Shown: in pieces, positions 1-6,743 of the stretch
Layout: each line of letters opens with the position of its first letter
How positions within the stretch are numbered: position 1 is the first letter of the stretch
DNA from: Candidatus Nanopelagicaceae bacterium
Lineage (GTDB): Bacteria; Actinomycetota; Actinomycetes; Nanopelagicales; Nanopelagicaceae
DNA length: 6,743 nt
Assembly: GCA_023260175.1 (NCBI GenBank)
Contig: JALQWD010000163.1
Coordinates: 1-6,743, forward strand
Direction of reading: 5' to 3'
Made by a program: the position numbers and the translations under genes
Notes under the pieces: model-generated
Databases searched by the model: none
Told to the model about the DNA's origin: nothing
The model's input: the letters and a program-made list of their open reading frames with translations, nothing else

Positions 1-1280
<1,280 letters not shown>

Positions 1281-2981
1281 CTAGCGCGACTCTGCAATTA
1301 GCTCCTCTGCGTGTTTAAGCGCTGAAATTGAATCTTCGTGGCCCGCCAACATGCGTGCAATCTCTTCGATTCGCTCCTCGTTTGAGACGTTGCGCACTTG
1401 GCTTAAAGAAACAGACCCGGTTTCATCCTTTGAAACCACAAAGTGAGTATCGCCCCACGCTGCAACCTGAGGTAGATGAGTTACAACTATTACTTGAGCA
1501 ACTTTAGAGAGCGCCTTTAAACGACGACCAACTTCGATGGCGGCCTTGCCGCCTACGCCAGCATCTACTTCGTCGAAAATATATGTACCGATCTCCTCTT
1601 TCATTGCAATCACCACTTCGATCGCTAACGCAACACGTGAGAGCTCACCACCAGATGCGCCTTTTGCAATCGAAACCAGCGGGCCATCTTTATGCGTTTG
1701 TAGAAAGAAATTAACTTCATCAAATCCACTTGAAGTTAGATCGGCAAAATTACTTCCGGTTTTAACATCTACAACCAAATTTGTATTTGGCATCGATAGT
1801 GCATGAATTTCCTCAGAGGCAGCCTTTGATAACTTGCTTGCAAAATCAACTCTTACCTTAGAAATCTTTACTGCTTCATCTACGGCGCGCTTCTGTAGCG
1901 TAACGAATTCCATCTCAAGTTCAGCTATGCGATCATCGCCTCCTTCTAAATCTGCAATCTCATTATCAAGATTCGCGCCAAGTTCAATTAGCTCATGGAG
2001 CGCCTGATTAGAATCACTGCTTGTAGATTTCGAATGCTGCTTTATGAATTTATTTAGTTCGCTCTTTCGATTCTGTAGGTGCTCAAGGCGTCCGGGATCG
2101 GCAGCTAAATCTGAGAGATAGCTTGCCAGATTTGCGGCAATATCTTGGACCTCGAAAAATGCTTCATTTAATTGATCGCTAATTTCGGTAAGCGATGGAT
2201 CTAGCGCTACCGCCTTTTCGAGTGATTTCTTGGCGATACCAAGGGCAGTTAGCGCTCCGCTTTCGTCTGCTTCGAGAATTCCACTTGCAGCGCCAGCTGT
2301 ACTGGTTAAACCCTCAATTGAATTTAAGCGACTAATCTCATCATTTACCTCTTGAAGCTCGCCAGCTTGAGGTTTGATTTTCTTGAAAGCTGTAGCAAAT
2401 TCTCGTAGCGCTTCTAGCTGTCGTTCGCGTTCACGACCTGCGCTCTTCATTGACTTAATTCGTTTGGCCAATTCCGATGCTTCGGAGAGCAAACTCTGTA
2501 AATCAGAGAGATCTATATTTGCATAAAGATCCAGAAGTTCTAAATGCTTGGTTGACTTTGTAAGTGTTTGGCTTGCAGCCTGACCGTGCACCATTACCAA
2601 TTCTTCAGCAATATCTTGCAGAGCCGATGCACTCGCTGCAGAGCCACTTGCAACAGCTTTTGATTTTCCATCCTTAGTAACTGTTCTAGTAAGAATCAGC
2701 TCTCCATCTTCGGAGATAATTCCCTTTTCATCAAAGCGATCAACAAATTCTTTAGGAATATTGAAGATGGCATTAGCAACTGCGCGCTCAGAGCCATGGC
2801 GGACAAGTGCTGAATCTGCCTTTCCGCCAAGCACGAGATTTAAAGCGGTAAGAACCATCGTTTTTCCTGCGCCAGTTTCACCAGTGATAACGGTTAAGCC
2901 TGGGCCAAACTCAAGGTTTGATTTTTCGATTACACCAATGCCCGAAATGCTAATTTCATTGAGCGTTGGACGTTTACGCAC
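1281..2981 (-). CDS. recN: DNA repair protein RecN (SMC-like ATPase)
   Basis: RecN is a cytosolic SMC-family ATPase that acts early in recombinational repair of double-strand breaks. At 566 residues it is full length for the family. Walker A is GETGAGKT at 34-41. The middle (about 155-395) is Leu/Glu/Lys-rich and fits the coiled-coil arms. The ABC signature SGGELSR is at 443-449, Walker B YIFDEVDAGVGG at 467-478 with D470 and E471, and the switch histidine is H502 in VVTHLPQVAAW. All ATPase elements are present, so it should be active. The start is GTG at 2979-2981, overlapping the nadK stop by 8 nt (GTGCGTAA). A GAAGG Shine-Dalgarno 8 nt upstream supports it, and the family-typical N-terminus (LNEISISGIGVIEK) begins only six residues in. 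Identity is secure. Confidence 0.96.
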   Translation of the reverse strand: MRKRPTLNEISISGIGVIEKSNLEFGPGLTVITGETGAGKTMVLTALNLVLGGKADSALVRHGSERAVANAIFNIPKEFVDRFDEKGIISEDGELILTRTVTKDGKSKAVASGSAASASALQDIAEELVMVHGQAASQTLTKSTKHLELLDLYANIDLSDLQSLLSEASELAKRIKSMKSAGRERERQLEALREFATAFKKIKPQAGELQEVNDEISRLNSIEGLTSTAGAASGILEADESGALTALGIAKKSLEKAVALDPSLTEISDQLNEAFFEVQDIAANLASYLSDLAADPGRLEHLQNRKSELNKFIKQHSKSTSSDSNQALHELIELGANLDNEIADLEGGDDRIAELEMEFVTLQKRAVDEAVKISKVRVDFASKLSKAASEEIHALSMPNTNLVVDVKTGSNFADLTSSGFDEVNFFLQTHKDGPLVSIAKGASGGELSRVALAIEVVIAMKEEIGTYIFDEVDAGVGGKAAIEVGRRLKALSKVAQVIVVTHLPQVAAWGDTHFVVSKDETGSVSLSQVRNVSNEERIEEIARMLAGHEDSISALKHAEELIAESR

Positions 2982-3777
2982 CGCGCCAACCTTCGACAGG
3001 TAATTTGAATTTTGCTACTAATCGATCGCTGAAATTGGTGCTATGTACGTGGGCCAATTTGATTGGGTCATTTGCGCGTTTTACCTTTACGCGATCTCCG
3101 ACTTGCAAACTCTCAAAGCGAAGCGCATCCGCTTTAACGATGCCATCTTCAGAGAGAATATCTATTGCGATATCCGATGAAGGAGGAATCACAAGCGGTC
3201 TGGTAAATAGCGCGTGAGCTGCAATTGGAGTTACCACCAGCGCGTCAGTCTGAGGCCAAATAATTGGTCCGCCAACGCTAAATGCATATGCAGTCGATCC
3301 GGTTGGCGTTGCCACGATTAAGCCATCAGCCCACCAGCTACTGATCGGACGTCCATCAATTTGAAGCAAGAGCTCAATCATTGTGCCTTGTTCGCACTCA
3401 ATTGTTACTTCATTTAACGCCCAACCATTTGATGAAACTTGGCCATTTCGTTCGATTTCATATTCCAAAATTAGACGAGGTTCGATTACATAACTCTTAT
3501 CTATGATTGCTTTTGCAATCTCTTCGAAAGAGCTCTTTTCAACCTCTGCCATGAAACCAACGCGACCTAAGTTAATTCCTAGAAGCGGTACGCCCAATCT
3601 GCGTGCAATTACCGCGCCGCGAAGAATGGTTCCATCTCCGCCTAAAACAATAACAATCTCAGCATCAGCATCTTCAACAAATTCAAAACCTGTCAGATGC
3701 GATTTGATCTTCGCTTCAGCTTCAATCGCCTCTGCACGATTGCGATTTACAACGAATATTGCTCTGCGATTACTCAT
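2974..3777 (-). CDS. nadK: NAD kinase
   Basis: NAD kinase phosphorylates NAD to NADP using ATP or polyphosphate and is the only route to NADP in most bacteria. The catalytic GGDGT is at 46-50 (Asp48). The NAD-binding ALNEV is at 120-124, and the signature DGLIVATPTGSTAYA is at 151-165. The protein ends in FKLPVEGWRG, a tail also seen in actinobacterial NadK. At 267 residues it is short: the stretch before GGDGT is only about 45 residues, against about 80 or more in the M. tuberculosis protein as I recall it. Where other actinobacterial enzymes have a CDGRR-like motif near the C-terminus, this one reads ADALR (216-220). The start ATG overlaps the tlyA stop by one base (TAATG), and its AGG is distant, so translation is probably coupled to tlyA. 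Confidence 0.95.
   Translation of the reverse strand: MSNRRAIFVVNRNRAEAIEAEAKIKSHLTGFEFVEDADAEIVIVLGGDGTILRGAVIARRLGVPLLGINLGRVGFMAEVEKSSFEEIAKAIIDKSYVIEPRLILEYEIERNGQVSSNGWALNEVTIECEQGTMIELLLQIDGRPISSWWADGLIVATPTGSTAYAFSVGGPIIWPQTDALVVTPIAAHALFTRPLVIPPSSDIAIDILSEDGIVKADALRFESLQVGDRVKVKRANDPIKLAHVHSTNFSDRLVAKFKLPVEGWRGA
2990..2994 (-). promoter_or_regulatory. Shine-Dalgarno of recN inside the nadK 3' end
   Basis: The coding strand reads GAAGG, TTGGCGCG, GTG. The site lies in the last codons of nadK and supports the GTG start at 2981 even though the two genes overlap. Confidence 0.65.
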
Positions 3778-4565
3778 TACTGTGGACCTATCGCAATTGC
3801 GGCATCTAGATCTACTTCATTAATTTCGCCAGCGCCGCGACGTAACCATAAGAAATACTCAACATTTCCAGCAGGGCCAGGAAGAGATGATGCGACAACT
3901 CCTAGCGTTCCTAATCCAACATCGAATGCACTCATTGCAACATCTAAAACTGCTGCTTTACGAAGTGCTGGATCGCGCACTACTCCACCAGCGCCAAGAT
4001 GTTCGCGACCAACTTCAAATTGTGGCTTTACCATCAATAAATAATCTGCCTCTGGCTTTGAAACTGCAGCTAGAGCTGGAAGTACTAGAGTTAAAGAAAT
4101 AAAAGATAAATCTGCAACGATCAAATCAACAGGTTCGCCAACTTGTTCGCCAGTTAAGTGGCGAATATTGGTGCGATCAAGAATCTTTACGCGTGGATCT
4201 TGTCGTAGTTCCCAAGCCAATTGACCGTATCCAACGTCGACTGCAACTACTTCAGCGGCGCCGCGCCGTAGAAGGACATCAGTAAATCCGCCGGTTGATG
4301 CACCGGCATCTAGCGCGCGCTTGCCTTCAACTTTAATCTGCGGAAATGCATCTAACGCGCCAGCCAATTTATGGCCTCCGCGAGAGACAAAGTCATCGCG
4401 ATCGCCTTGGATAACAATTGAAGTTTCCGCATCTACTTGCGAAGCGGATTTTGTAGCCGGAATTCCATTTACTAAAACAGAGCGAGATTCAATTAGATCT
4501 GCCGCATTCTCGCGCGAACGCGCAAGGCCACGACGGACCAGTTCGGAATCTAATCTGTTCTTCAT
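3777..4565 (-). CDS. tlyA: TlyA family rRNA (cytidine-2'-O)-methyltransferase
   Basis: TlyA methylates the 2'-OH of ribosomal cytidines using SAM. In mycobacteria it acts on 16S and 23S rRNA, and its loss gives capreomycin resistance; old 'hemolysin' labels come from this family. An N-terminal S4 RNA-binding domain spans about 1-60 (RLDSELVRRGLARSREN). It is followed by the linker SRGGHKL and a Rossmann methyltransferase fold with SAM loop LDAGASTGGFTD at 85-96. The K-D-K-E catalytic set is visible as K66 (GGHKL), D152 (ADLSF), K180 (VKPQFE) and E236 (NVEYF). Length, 262 residues, is normal. The ATG sits 7 nt after the stop of the 45-aa gene, with a bare TTTTAAA before it and no Shine-Dalgarno, so it probably depends on coupling or leader-independent initiation. 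Whether this enzyme modifies one or both subunits cannot be read from the sequence. Confidence 0.95.
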   Translation of the reverse strand: MKNRLDSELVRRGLARSRENAADLIESRSVLVNGIPATKSASQVDAETSIVIQGDRDDFVSRGGHKLAGALDAFPQIKVEGKRALDAGASTGGFTDVLLRRGAAEVVAVDVGYGQLAWELRQDPRVKILDRTNIRHLTGEQVGEPVDLIVADLSFISLTLVLPALAAVSKPEADYLLMVKPQFEVGREHLGAGGVVRDPALRKAAVLDVAMSAFDVGLGTLGVVASSLPGPAGNVEYFLWLRRGAGEINEVDLDAAIAIGPQ

Positions 4566-4572
4566 TTTAAAA

Positions 4573-4710
4573 TTAAATTTCGTCGATGCTCTTTAGCGCT
4601 TCAGTTAACTTTGCATGAAGCGCTTCATAGCGAGCAACATGCTCTGGCAATTCAGAACCTTCAATTGCGGCGAGCTCTGCACGGATCTCTTCTAAATTCA
4701 CTTGACTCAT
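4573..4710 (-). CDS. Conserved small protein upstream of tlyA (45 aa)
   Basis: This is a 45-codon gene, ATG at 4708-4710 and TAA at 4573-4575. The protein starts MSQVNLEEIRAELAAIEG, continues with LPEHVARYEALHAKL and ends in TEALKSIDEI. It is acidic and predicted mostly helical, as two short helices around a Leu-Pro turn. It has no membrane segment or signal peptide. Its ATG overlaps the stop of the preceding gene as ATGA, and its stop is 7 nt before tlyA, the spacing of a real coupled gene. Actinobacteria commonly carry a 45-60-aa hypothetical protein immediately upstream of tlyA (Rv1693 in M. tuberculosis), with a similar EH-V-x-x-(Y/F)-E-x-x-H-x-x-L-x-x-AL pattern as I remember it. I take this as its counterpart. 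Function is unknown; a TlyA partner is only a guess from position. Confidence 0.8.
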   Translation of the reverse strand: MSQVNLEEIRAELAAIEGSELPEHVARYEALHAKLTEALKSIDEI

Positions 4711-5018
4711 TTCTTCGCTTTCTTCGCGGTAGCTTTCTTTGCAATTTTCTTTTCTGGCTTCTTAGCTGCAGTCTTAGCTGCAGTCTTAGCTGCATTCTTA
4801 GACTTGCCTTCAAGCGCCGCGATACGCGCTTCTAGTTTTAGAAACTCTGAACGCTTGACAAAGCCGCGTTTGGTTACGGCCTTCTCAACTTCATCTTCGA
4901 TGCGCTCCTTTAGTGCCTCACCGCTCTCTTGAAGCCAGTTATTAACCTGGCCAGCAAGTTCGGCTGGGTCAGCATCCTTAAGGCGCTTTAAGTTATCGCG
5001 CAGATCTTTAATAGCCAC
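4707..5018 (-). CDS. Small helical protein with Lys/Ala-rich basic tail (UbiK/BMFP- or phasin-like front)
   Basis: I do not recognise a named gene for this 103-residue protein. Residues 1-50 are charged and helical, with an amphipathic pattern (LKRLKDADPAELAGQVNNWL). Residues 51-70 read RGFVKRSEFLKLEARIAALE, which resembles the trimeric coiled-coil end of UbiK/BMFP-family proteins (typically 'TREEF...LEARVAALE'). Residues 71-103 are nearly all Lys and Ala, like the tails of histone H1-like, HU-tail or PhaF-like proteins. Part of that tail is encoded by a 12-bp tandem repeat. The tail suggests binding to nucleic acid or another polyanion; this is inference. The start is GTG at 5016-5018 with a GAGG about 12 nt upstream, a loose fit; no other in-frame start is better. 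It is the first gene of the tightly packed run leading to tlyA. Confidence 0.75.
   Translation of the reverse strand: MAIKDLRDNLKRLKDADPAELAGQVNNWLQESGEALKERIEDEVEKAVTKRGFVKRSEFLKLEARIAALEGKSKNAAKTAAKTAAKKPEKKIAKKATAKKAKK
4761..4796 (-). repeat. 12-bp tandem repeat, three units, in the Lys/Ala tail
   Basis: On the plus strand, CTTAGCTGCAGT occurs twice in direct succession, followed by CTTAGCTGCATT (one mismatch). Twelve bases keep the frame, so on the coding strand each unit gives a four-residue Ala/Lys/Thr step in the basic tail (AAKT-like, about residues 75-86). Copy number could vary by slippage without breaking the gene. Confidence 0.9.
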
Positions 5019-5080
5019 GCGATAACTTTACCTCGTAAAGCGAACTTTAAAATGGCTTTGAATTTGCGCTAAAGAGGGCG
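5019..5080 (-). other. Intergenic gap before the 103-aa gene
   Basis: These 62 nt are the last real gap before the tightly packed run to pyrG, so a promoter for that run could be here. I see only AT-rich stretches (a weak TTTAGC / TTAAAG pair) and no hairpin with a T tract. Nothing firm can be called. Confidence 0.4.
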
Positions 5081-5413
5081 TCAGAGGCGCTTTATCTCGG
5101 TGGTGACAACTTGCCAACGACTTGCAAGACCTGTTCCGCTCTTCCAAAACCGCCTGCGAATAGAGCCGCTTATCTCTACCCATTCGCCGTCTTTGAGCGA
5201 AGAAGCTGTTCGCCTAGTTTTAGCGCTCCAACTCTCCAAATCGATTGTGTCTACTCCGCCTTCGGGTCTAGTGATTGCAATTCGAAATTGCACGACCAAG
5301 TCACCGCTTGGTAATTCTCGTTCAGAACCTAAAGTGGTAACCCAACCTCTTAGGGCAACATCATTTAGTGAGTAATCAACTTCTTGCTCAGGGTCAATCT
5401 TTGTACTGGTCAT
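5081..5413 (-). CDS. Single-domain OB-fold, SSB-like protein
   Basis: This 110-residue protein resembles the short actinobacterial proteins annotated as single-stranded DNA-binding protein. They are distinct from the canonical ssb that sits between rpsF and rplI. The core pattern is LNDVALRGWV (16-25), ERELPSGDLVVQFRIAITR (31-49), VDTIDLESWSAKTRR (54-68), DGEWVEISGSIRRRFW (75-90) and SRWQVVTTEI (98-107), that is, five beta-like segments of an OB fold rich in Arg and Trp. It lacks the long flexible Gly/Pro-rich tail and the acidic DDDIPF-type tip of true SSB, so it should not recruit the usual SSB partners. The start ATG follows a perfect AGGAGG with a 4-nt spacer. It lies 73 nt after the TPR-protein stop and 62 nt before the next start. 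Binding to single-stranded DNA is family-based inference. Confidence 0.8.
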   Translation of the reverse strand: MTSTKIDPEQEVDYSLNDVALRGWVTTLGSERELPSGDLVVQFRIAITRPEGGVDTIDLESWSAKTRRTASSLKDGEWVEISGSIRRRFWKSGTGLASRWQVVTTEIKRL

Positions 5414-5486
5414 AAAGCCTCCTGCTTTAAGTTTTGGATTTCAATAAGTGCAATCCTCAACTAATGCAGCGACAGAGCGCTAAAAG
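5414..5486 (-). other. Intergenic gap between TPR-protein and SSB-like genes
   Basis: These 73 nt hold the AGGAGG ribosome site at one end and otherwise no convincing terminator. A TTGCAC / TTAAAG pair with 17-nt spacing is present, but it would place the transcript start almost on the ribosome site, so I do not call it a promoter. Confidence 0.5.
5418..5423 (-). promoter_or_regulatory. Strong Shine-Dalgarno of the SSB-like gene
   Basis: The coding strand reads AGGAGG, CTTT, ATG: a full consensus ribosome site 4 nt from the start. It is the best ribosome site in the window and fixes the start at 5413. The genes further downstream have weak or no such site. Confidence 0.85.
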
Positions 5487-6551
5487 TTATTCACAGCGTT
5501 CGGCTGCGTCAGTACTCTCTTCGACATCTAAATCTGCGCACTTCTTAAACCACTTCTTTGCTTCATCGTCGCGACCTGCGGCAGCTAAAGCATCTGCGTA
5601 GGCATAACGTAAGCGAATTGCCCAGGAATTATTTTCAGTATTCAAATCATTTGTCTGCAGAGTTACCACCGCTGCATCGATTTCGCCTAAATCACGGCGG
5701 GCACCGGCTGCAACAATTCGCAATTCGACAGCCTGCTCTTTCGCTAGCTTCTTCGCTTCAGGAGCGCCGGCAAGATCTAAAGCCTTACGAGGTCTGCCAA
5801 GTCCGCGTTCACAATCTGCAAGCACTGGCCAGATAGAAACATCTCCATTAATTCGAAATGCTGCCTTTAAATCTTTAATTGCAATTTCGTATTTACCTAC
5901 GCGATACGCAGCATATCCAGCAGTCTCACGAACAACAGCTACGCGACCTGCGTGACGAACTGCGGCTTGTGCGTGCTCGTGCGCTGTCTCTGGTTCTGAA
6001 TCTGCAAATGCATGAACACATGCAAGATGTTGTGAAACGATCTTTGCATTATCTGCACTTAAAGTTAAAAGATCACCGCGAGTTACCTTATCTAGCTCTT
6101 CACCAGTAATTCCTTCAGGAATAATTGGATCTTTTGTGAAATCTTTATTGATTGGACGACGATCATCTTTACGACGGTTCTCTAATGAGCGATCGCCAAA
6201 ACGCTCATTTCTAGGCTTAAAAGCGCTGCTATTGCGGAACCCTGAACGTTCTCCATCGCGACGCGGACGATCGCTTCTTTCAGAACGTTCAGAACGCGGA
6301 CGATCGTTTTCTCGACGCGGACGATCATTGCGATCATTGCGATCATTGCGTGGACGATCGTTGTCGCGACGCGGACGATCGCTACGTTCCGTATTTGAAT
6401 TACGTGAATCAGAATTTCTTGAAGTTGATCCTGAGCGAGAGCCAGGTCGTGAAGGACGCGAAGAGTTTGAACGCGGACGATCTCCGTCGCGGCTAGGACG
6501 CTGTGAACGTTGTGGTCGATCAGAGCGACCAGAATTATTTCTATTTTCCAT
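5487..6551 (-). CDS. Arg/Asp/Asn-rich disordered N-terminus plus TPR-like C-terminal domain
   Basis: This 354-residue protein has two parts. Residues 1-135 are low complexity, built from Arg, Asp, Asn, Ser and Pro (DRPRR, NDR, SER motifs), and are surely disordered. Residues about 145-354 are helical and TPR-like: ADNAKIVSQHLACVHAF, RVAVVRETAGYAAYRVGKY, VLADCERGLGRPRKALDLA, IVAAGARRDLGEIDAAVV, RLRYAYADALAAAGRDDEA, ending DAAERCE. This C-terminal part matches, from memory, a conserved actinobacterial hypothetical family near tlyA (Rv1691-type), including CERGLGRP and GARRDLG. An RNA-binding role for the Arg-rich part is plausible but inferred. I chose the ATG at 6549-6551, which has an AAGGA ribosome site 7 nt upstream. 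A GTG at 6579-6581 would add ten residues but has no comparable site. The gene follows the rrn terminator in the same direction. Confidence 0.85.
   Translation of the reverse strand: MENRNNSGRSDRPQRSQRPSRDGDRPRSNSSRPSRPGSRSGSTSRNSDSRNSNTERSDRPRRDNDRPRNDRNDRNDRPRRENDRPRSERSERSDRPRRDGERSGFRNSSAFKPRNERFGDRSLENRRKDDRRPINKDFTKDPIIPEGITGEELDKVTRGDLLTLSADNAKIVSQHLACVHAFADSEPETAHEHAQAAVRHAGRVAVVRETAGYAAYRVGKYEIAIKDLKAAFRINGDVSIWPVLADCERGLGRPRKALDLAGAPEAKKLAKEQAVELRIVAAGARRDLGEIDAAVVTLQTNDLNTENNSWAIRLRYAYADALAAAGRDDEAKKWFKKCADLDVEESTDAAERCE
6255..6380 (-). repeat. 54-bp imperfect tandem repeat inside the disordered region
   Basis: The plus-strand string CGACGCGGACGATC recurs at 6259-6272, 6313-6326 and 6367-6380, exactly 54 bases apart. 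In the protein this is an 18-residue unit: residues 58-75 (DRPRRDNDRPRNDRNDRN), 76-93 (DRPRRENDRPRSERSERS) and a partial third from 94 (DRPRRDGERSG). By hand count the two full units match at about 39 of 54 bases. The first unit holds a nested 9-bp triplication, CGATCATTG at 6322-6348, encoding NDR three times. Confidence 0.85.
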
Positions 6552-6558
6552 TTTGCAT

Positions 6559-6563
6559 TCCTT
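6559..6563 (-). promoter_or_regulatory. Shine-Dalgarno deciding the start of the TPR-protein gene
   Basis: The coding strand reads AAGGA, then ATGCAAA, then ATG at 6551. The 7-nt spacing supports this ATG. The ATG inside the spacer is out of frame. Confidence 0.7.
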
Positions 6564-6592
6564 TTTAAACTTACTCTTCACGCTATTTAGTT

Positions 6593-6621
6593 ATTAAAAT
6601 AAGAAAGGGGATATCAGTAAA
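6593..6621 (-). promoter_or_regulatory. Possible promoter for the TPR-protein gene, overlapping the rrn terminator
   Basis: On the minus strand TTTACT (6616-6621; 4 of 6 to TTGACA) is followed after 17 nt by TTTAAT (6593-6598; 5 of 6 to TATAAT). The -35 is the loop of the terminator hairpin. It would give a leader of roughly 35 nt. The surroundings are AT-rich, so a chance match is quite possible. Confidence 0.35.
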
Positions 6622-6633
6622 GATATCCCCTTT
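6604..6633 (-). terminator. Rho-independent terminator of the rRNA operon
   Basis: A perfect inverted repeat GGGGATATC / GATATCCCC (6607-6615 and 6622-6630) encloses a six-base loop. It extends by AAA/TTT to a 12-bp stem. Read on the minus strand it begins about ten bases after the 5S 3' end and is followed by TTTCTTATTTT, a broken T tract. Read on the plus strand it is followed by TTTTT, so it could stop transcription from either side. Confidence 0.88.
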
Positions 6634-6642
6634 TTATAAAAG

Positions 6643-6743
6643 AAGTCCGGCGGCGTTCTACTCTCCCACAAGGTCCCCCTTGCAGTACCATCGACTCTGA
6701 GAGGCTTAACTTCCGGGTTCGGAATGGGACCGGGTGTTTCCCT
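6643..6743 (-). rRNA. rrf: 5S ribosomal RNA, 5' end outside the window
   Basis: The minus strand reads AGGGAAACACCCGGTCCCAT, then the conserved loop TCCGAACCCGGAAGTTAAG, then GATGGTACTGC, and finally GTGGGAGAGTAGAACGCCGC, the canonical 5S order. The 3' end is placed near CGCCGGACTT, by analogy with other bacteria. About 15-20 bases of the 5' end lie beyond the right edge. It should be the last gene of an rRNA operon transcribed leftward, with 23S rRNA further right; no tRNA follows it before the terminator. Confidence 0.95.

Noticed and set aside
1537..1806. Plus-strand open frame inside recN
   Set aside because: It lies opposite conserved RecN signature and Walker B codons and shows no protein family pattern. 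It is treated as a shadow, as are the other plus-strand frames in the window (for example 46-330, 512-772, 3503-3823 and 4611-4932).
5455..5486. Short inverted repeat around AGCG...CGCT after the TPR-protein stop
   Set aside because: The stem is only about four bases and has no T tract, which is not enough for a terminator.
6255..6500. Repeats spaced like a CRISPR array
   Set aside because: The copies are codon-phased, degenerate and have no unique spacers between exact repeats. They encode a low-complexity protein segment, and no cas gene is present.
6552..6581. GTG start ten codons upstream of the TPR-protein ATG
   Set aside because: It has no good ribosome site, and the extension (MKSKFKKECK) overlaps the AAGGA that serves the downstream ATG.
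6136..6597. Plus-strand Arg/Ser/Leu-rich 153-codon frame
   Set aside because: It is the antisense reading of the repetitive Arg/Asp/Asn codons of the TPR-protein gene. Its repeats mirror those codons, and it has no independent domain or ribosome site.

Overview
The window looks like an ordinary chromosomal stretch of a low-GC, streamlined actinobacterium. By eye it is AT-leaning, and every gene is on the minus strand. Gene content and order (TPR protein, small protein, tlyA, nadK, recN, pyrG) match the conserved actinobacterial tlyA neighbourhood, for example Rv1691 to Rv1699 in Mycobacterium tuberculosis as I remember it. Tight gene packing plus modest GC suggests a freshwater planktonic lineage such as Nanopelagicales (acI). 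That placement is inference; no taxonomic search was possible.

Layout in the direction of transcription (right to left): the 3' part of a 5S rRNA (end of an rRNA operon) enters at the right edge, followed by a near-perfect terminator hairpin and a possible promoter. Next comes a gene for a protein with a disordered Arg/Asp/Asn-rich N-terminus and a TPR-like C-terminus. After it come a short OB-fold, SSB-like protein and a 103-aa protein with a helical/coiled front and a Lys/Ala tail. An overlapping 45-aa small gene follows, then tlyA (S4 domain plus rRNA 2'-O-methyltransferase), nadK, recN and the first 418 codons of pyrG, which runs off the left edge.

The last six genes are packed almost without gaps (overlaps of 4, 1 and 8 nt, gaps of 7 and 24 nt) and probably form one transcript. 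The recognisable functions are ribosome modification, NADP supply, double-strand-break repair and CTP synthesis: housekeeping functions held together by old synteny rather than one pathway.

I see no mobile element, CRISPR array, phage gene, toxin-antitoxin pair or defence system, and no gene-free stretch above 300 bases. The most interesting items are small: the 45-aa gene, the 103-aa protein with a repeat-built basic tail, the 54-bp-periodic repeat in the TPR protein, and a possible promoter with its -35 in the rrn terminator loop. I found no convincing undescribed system.
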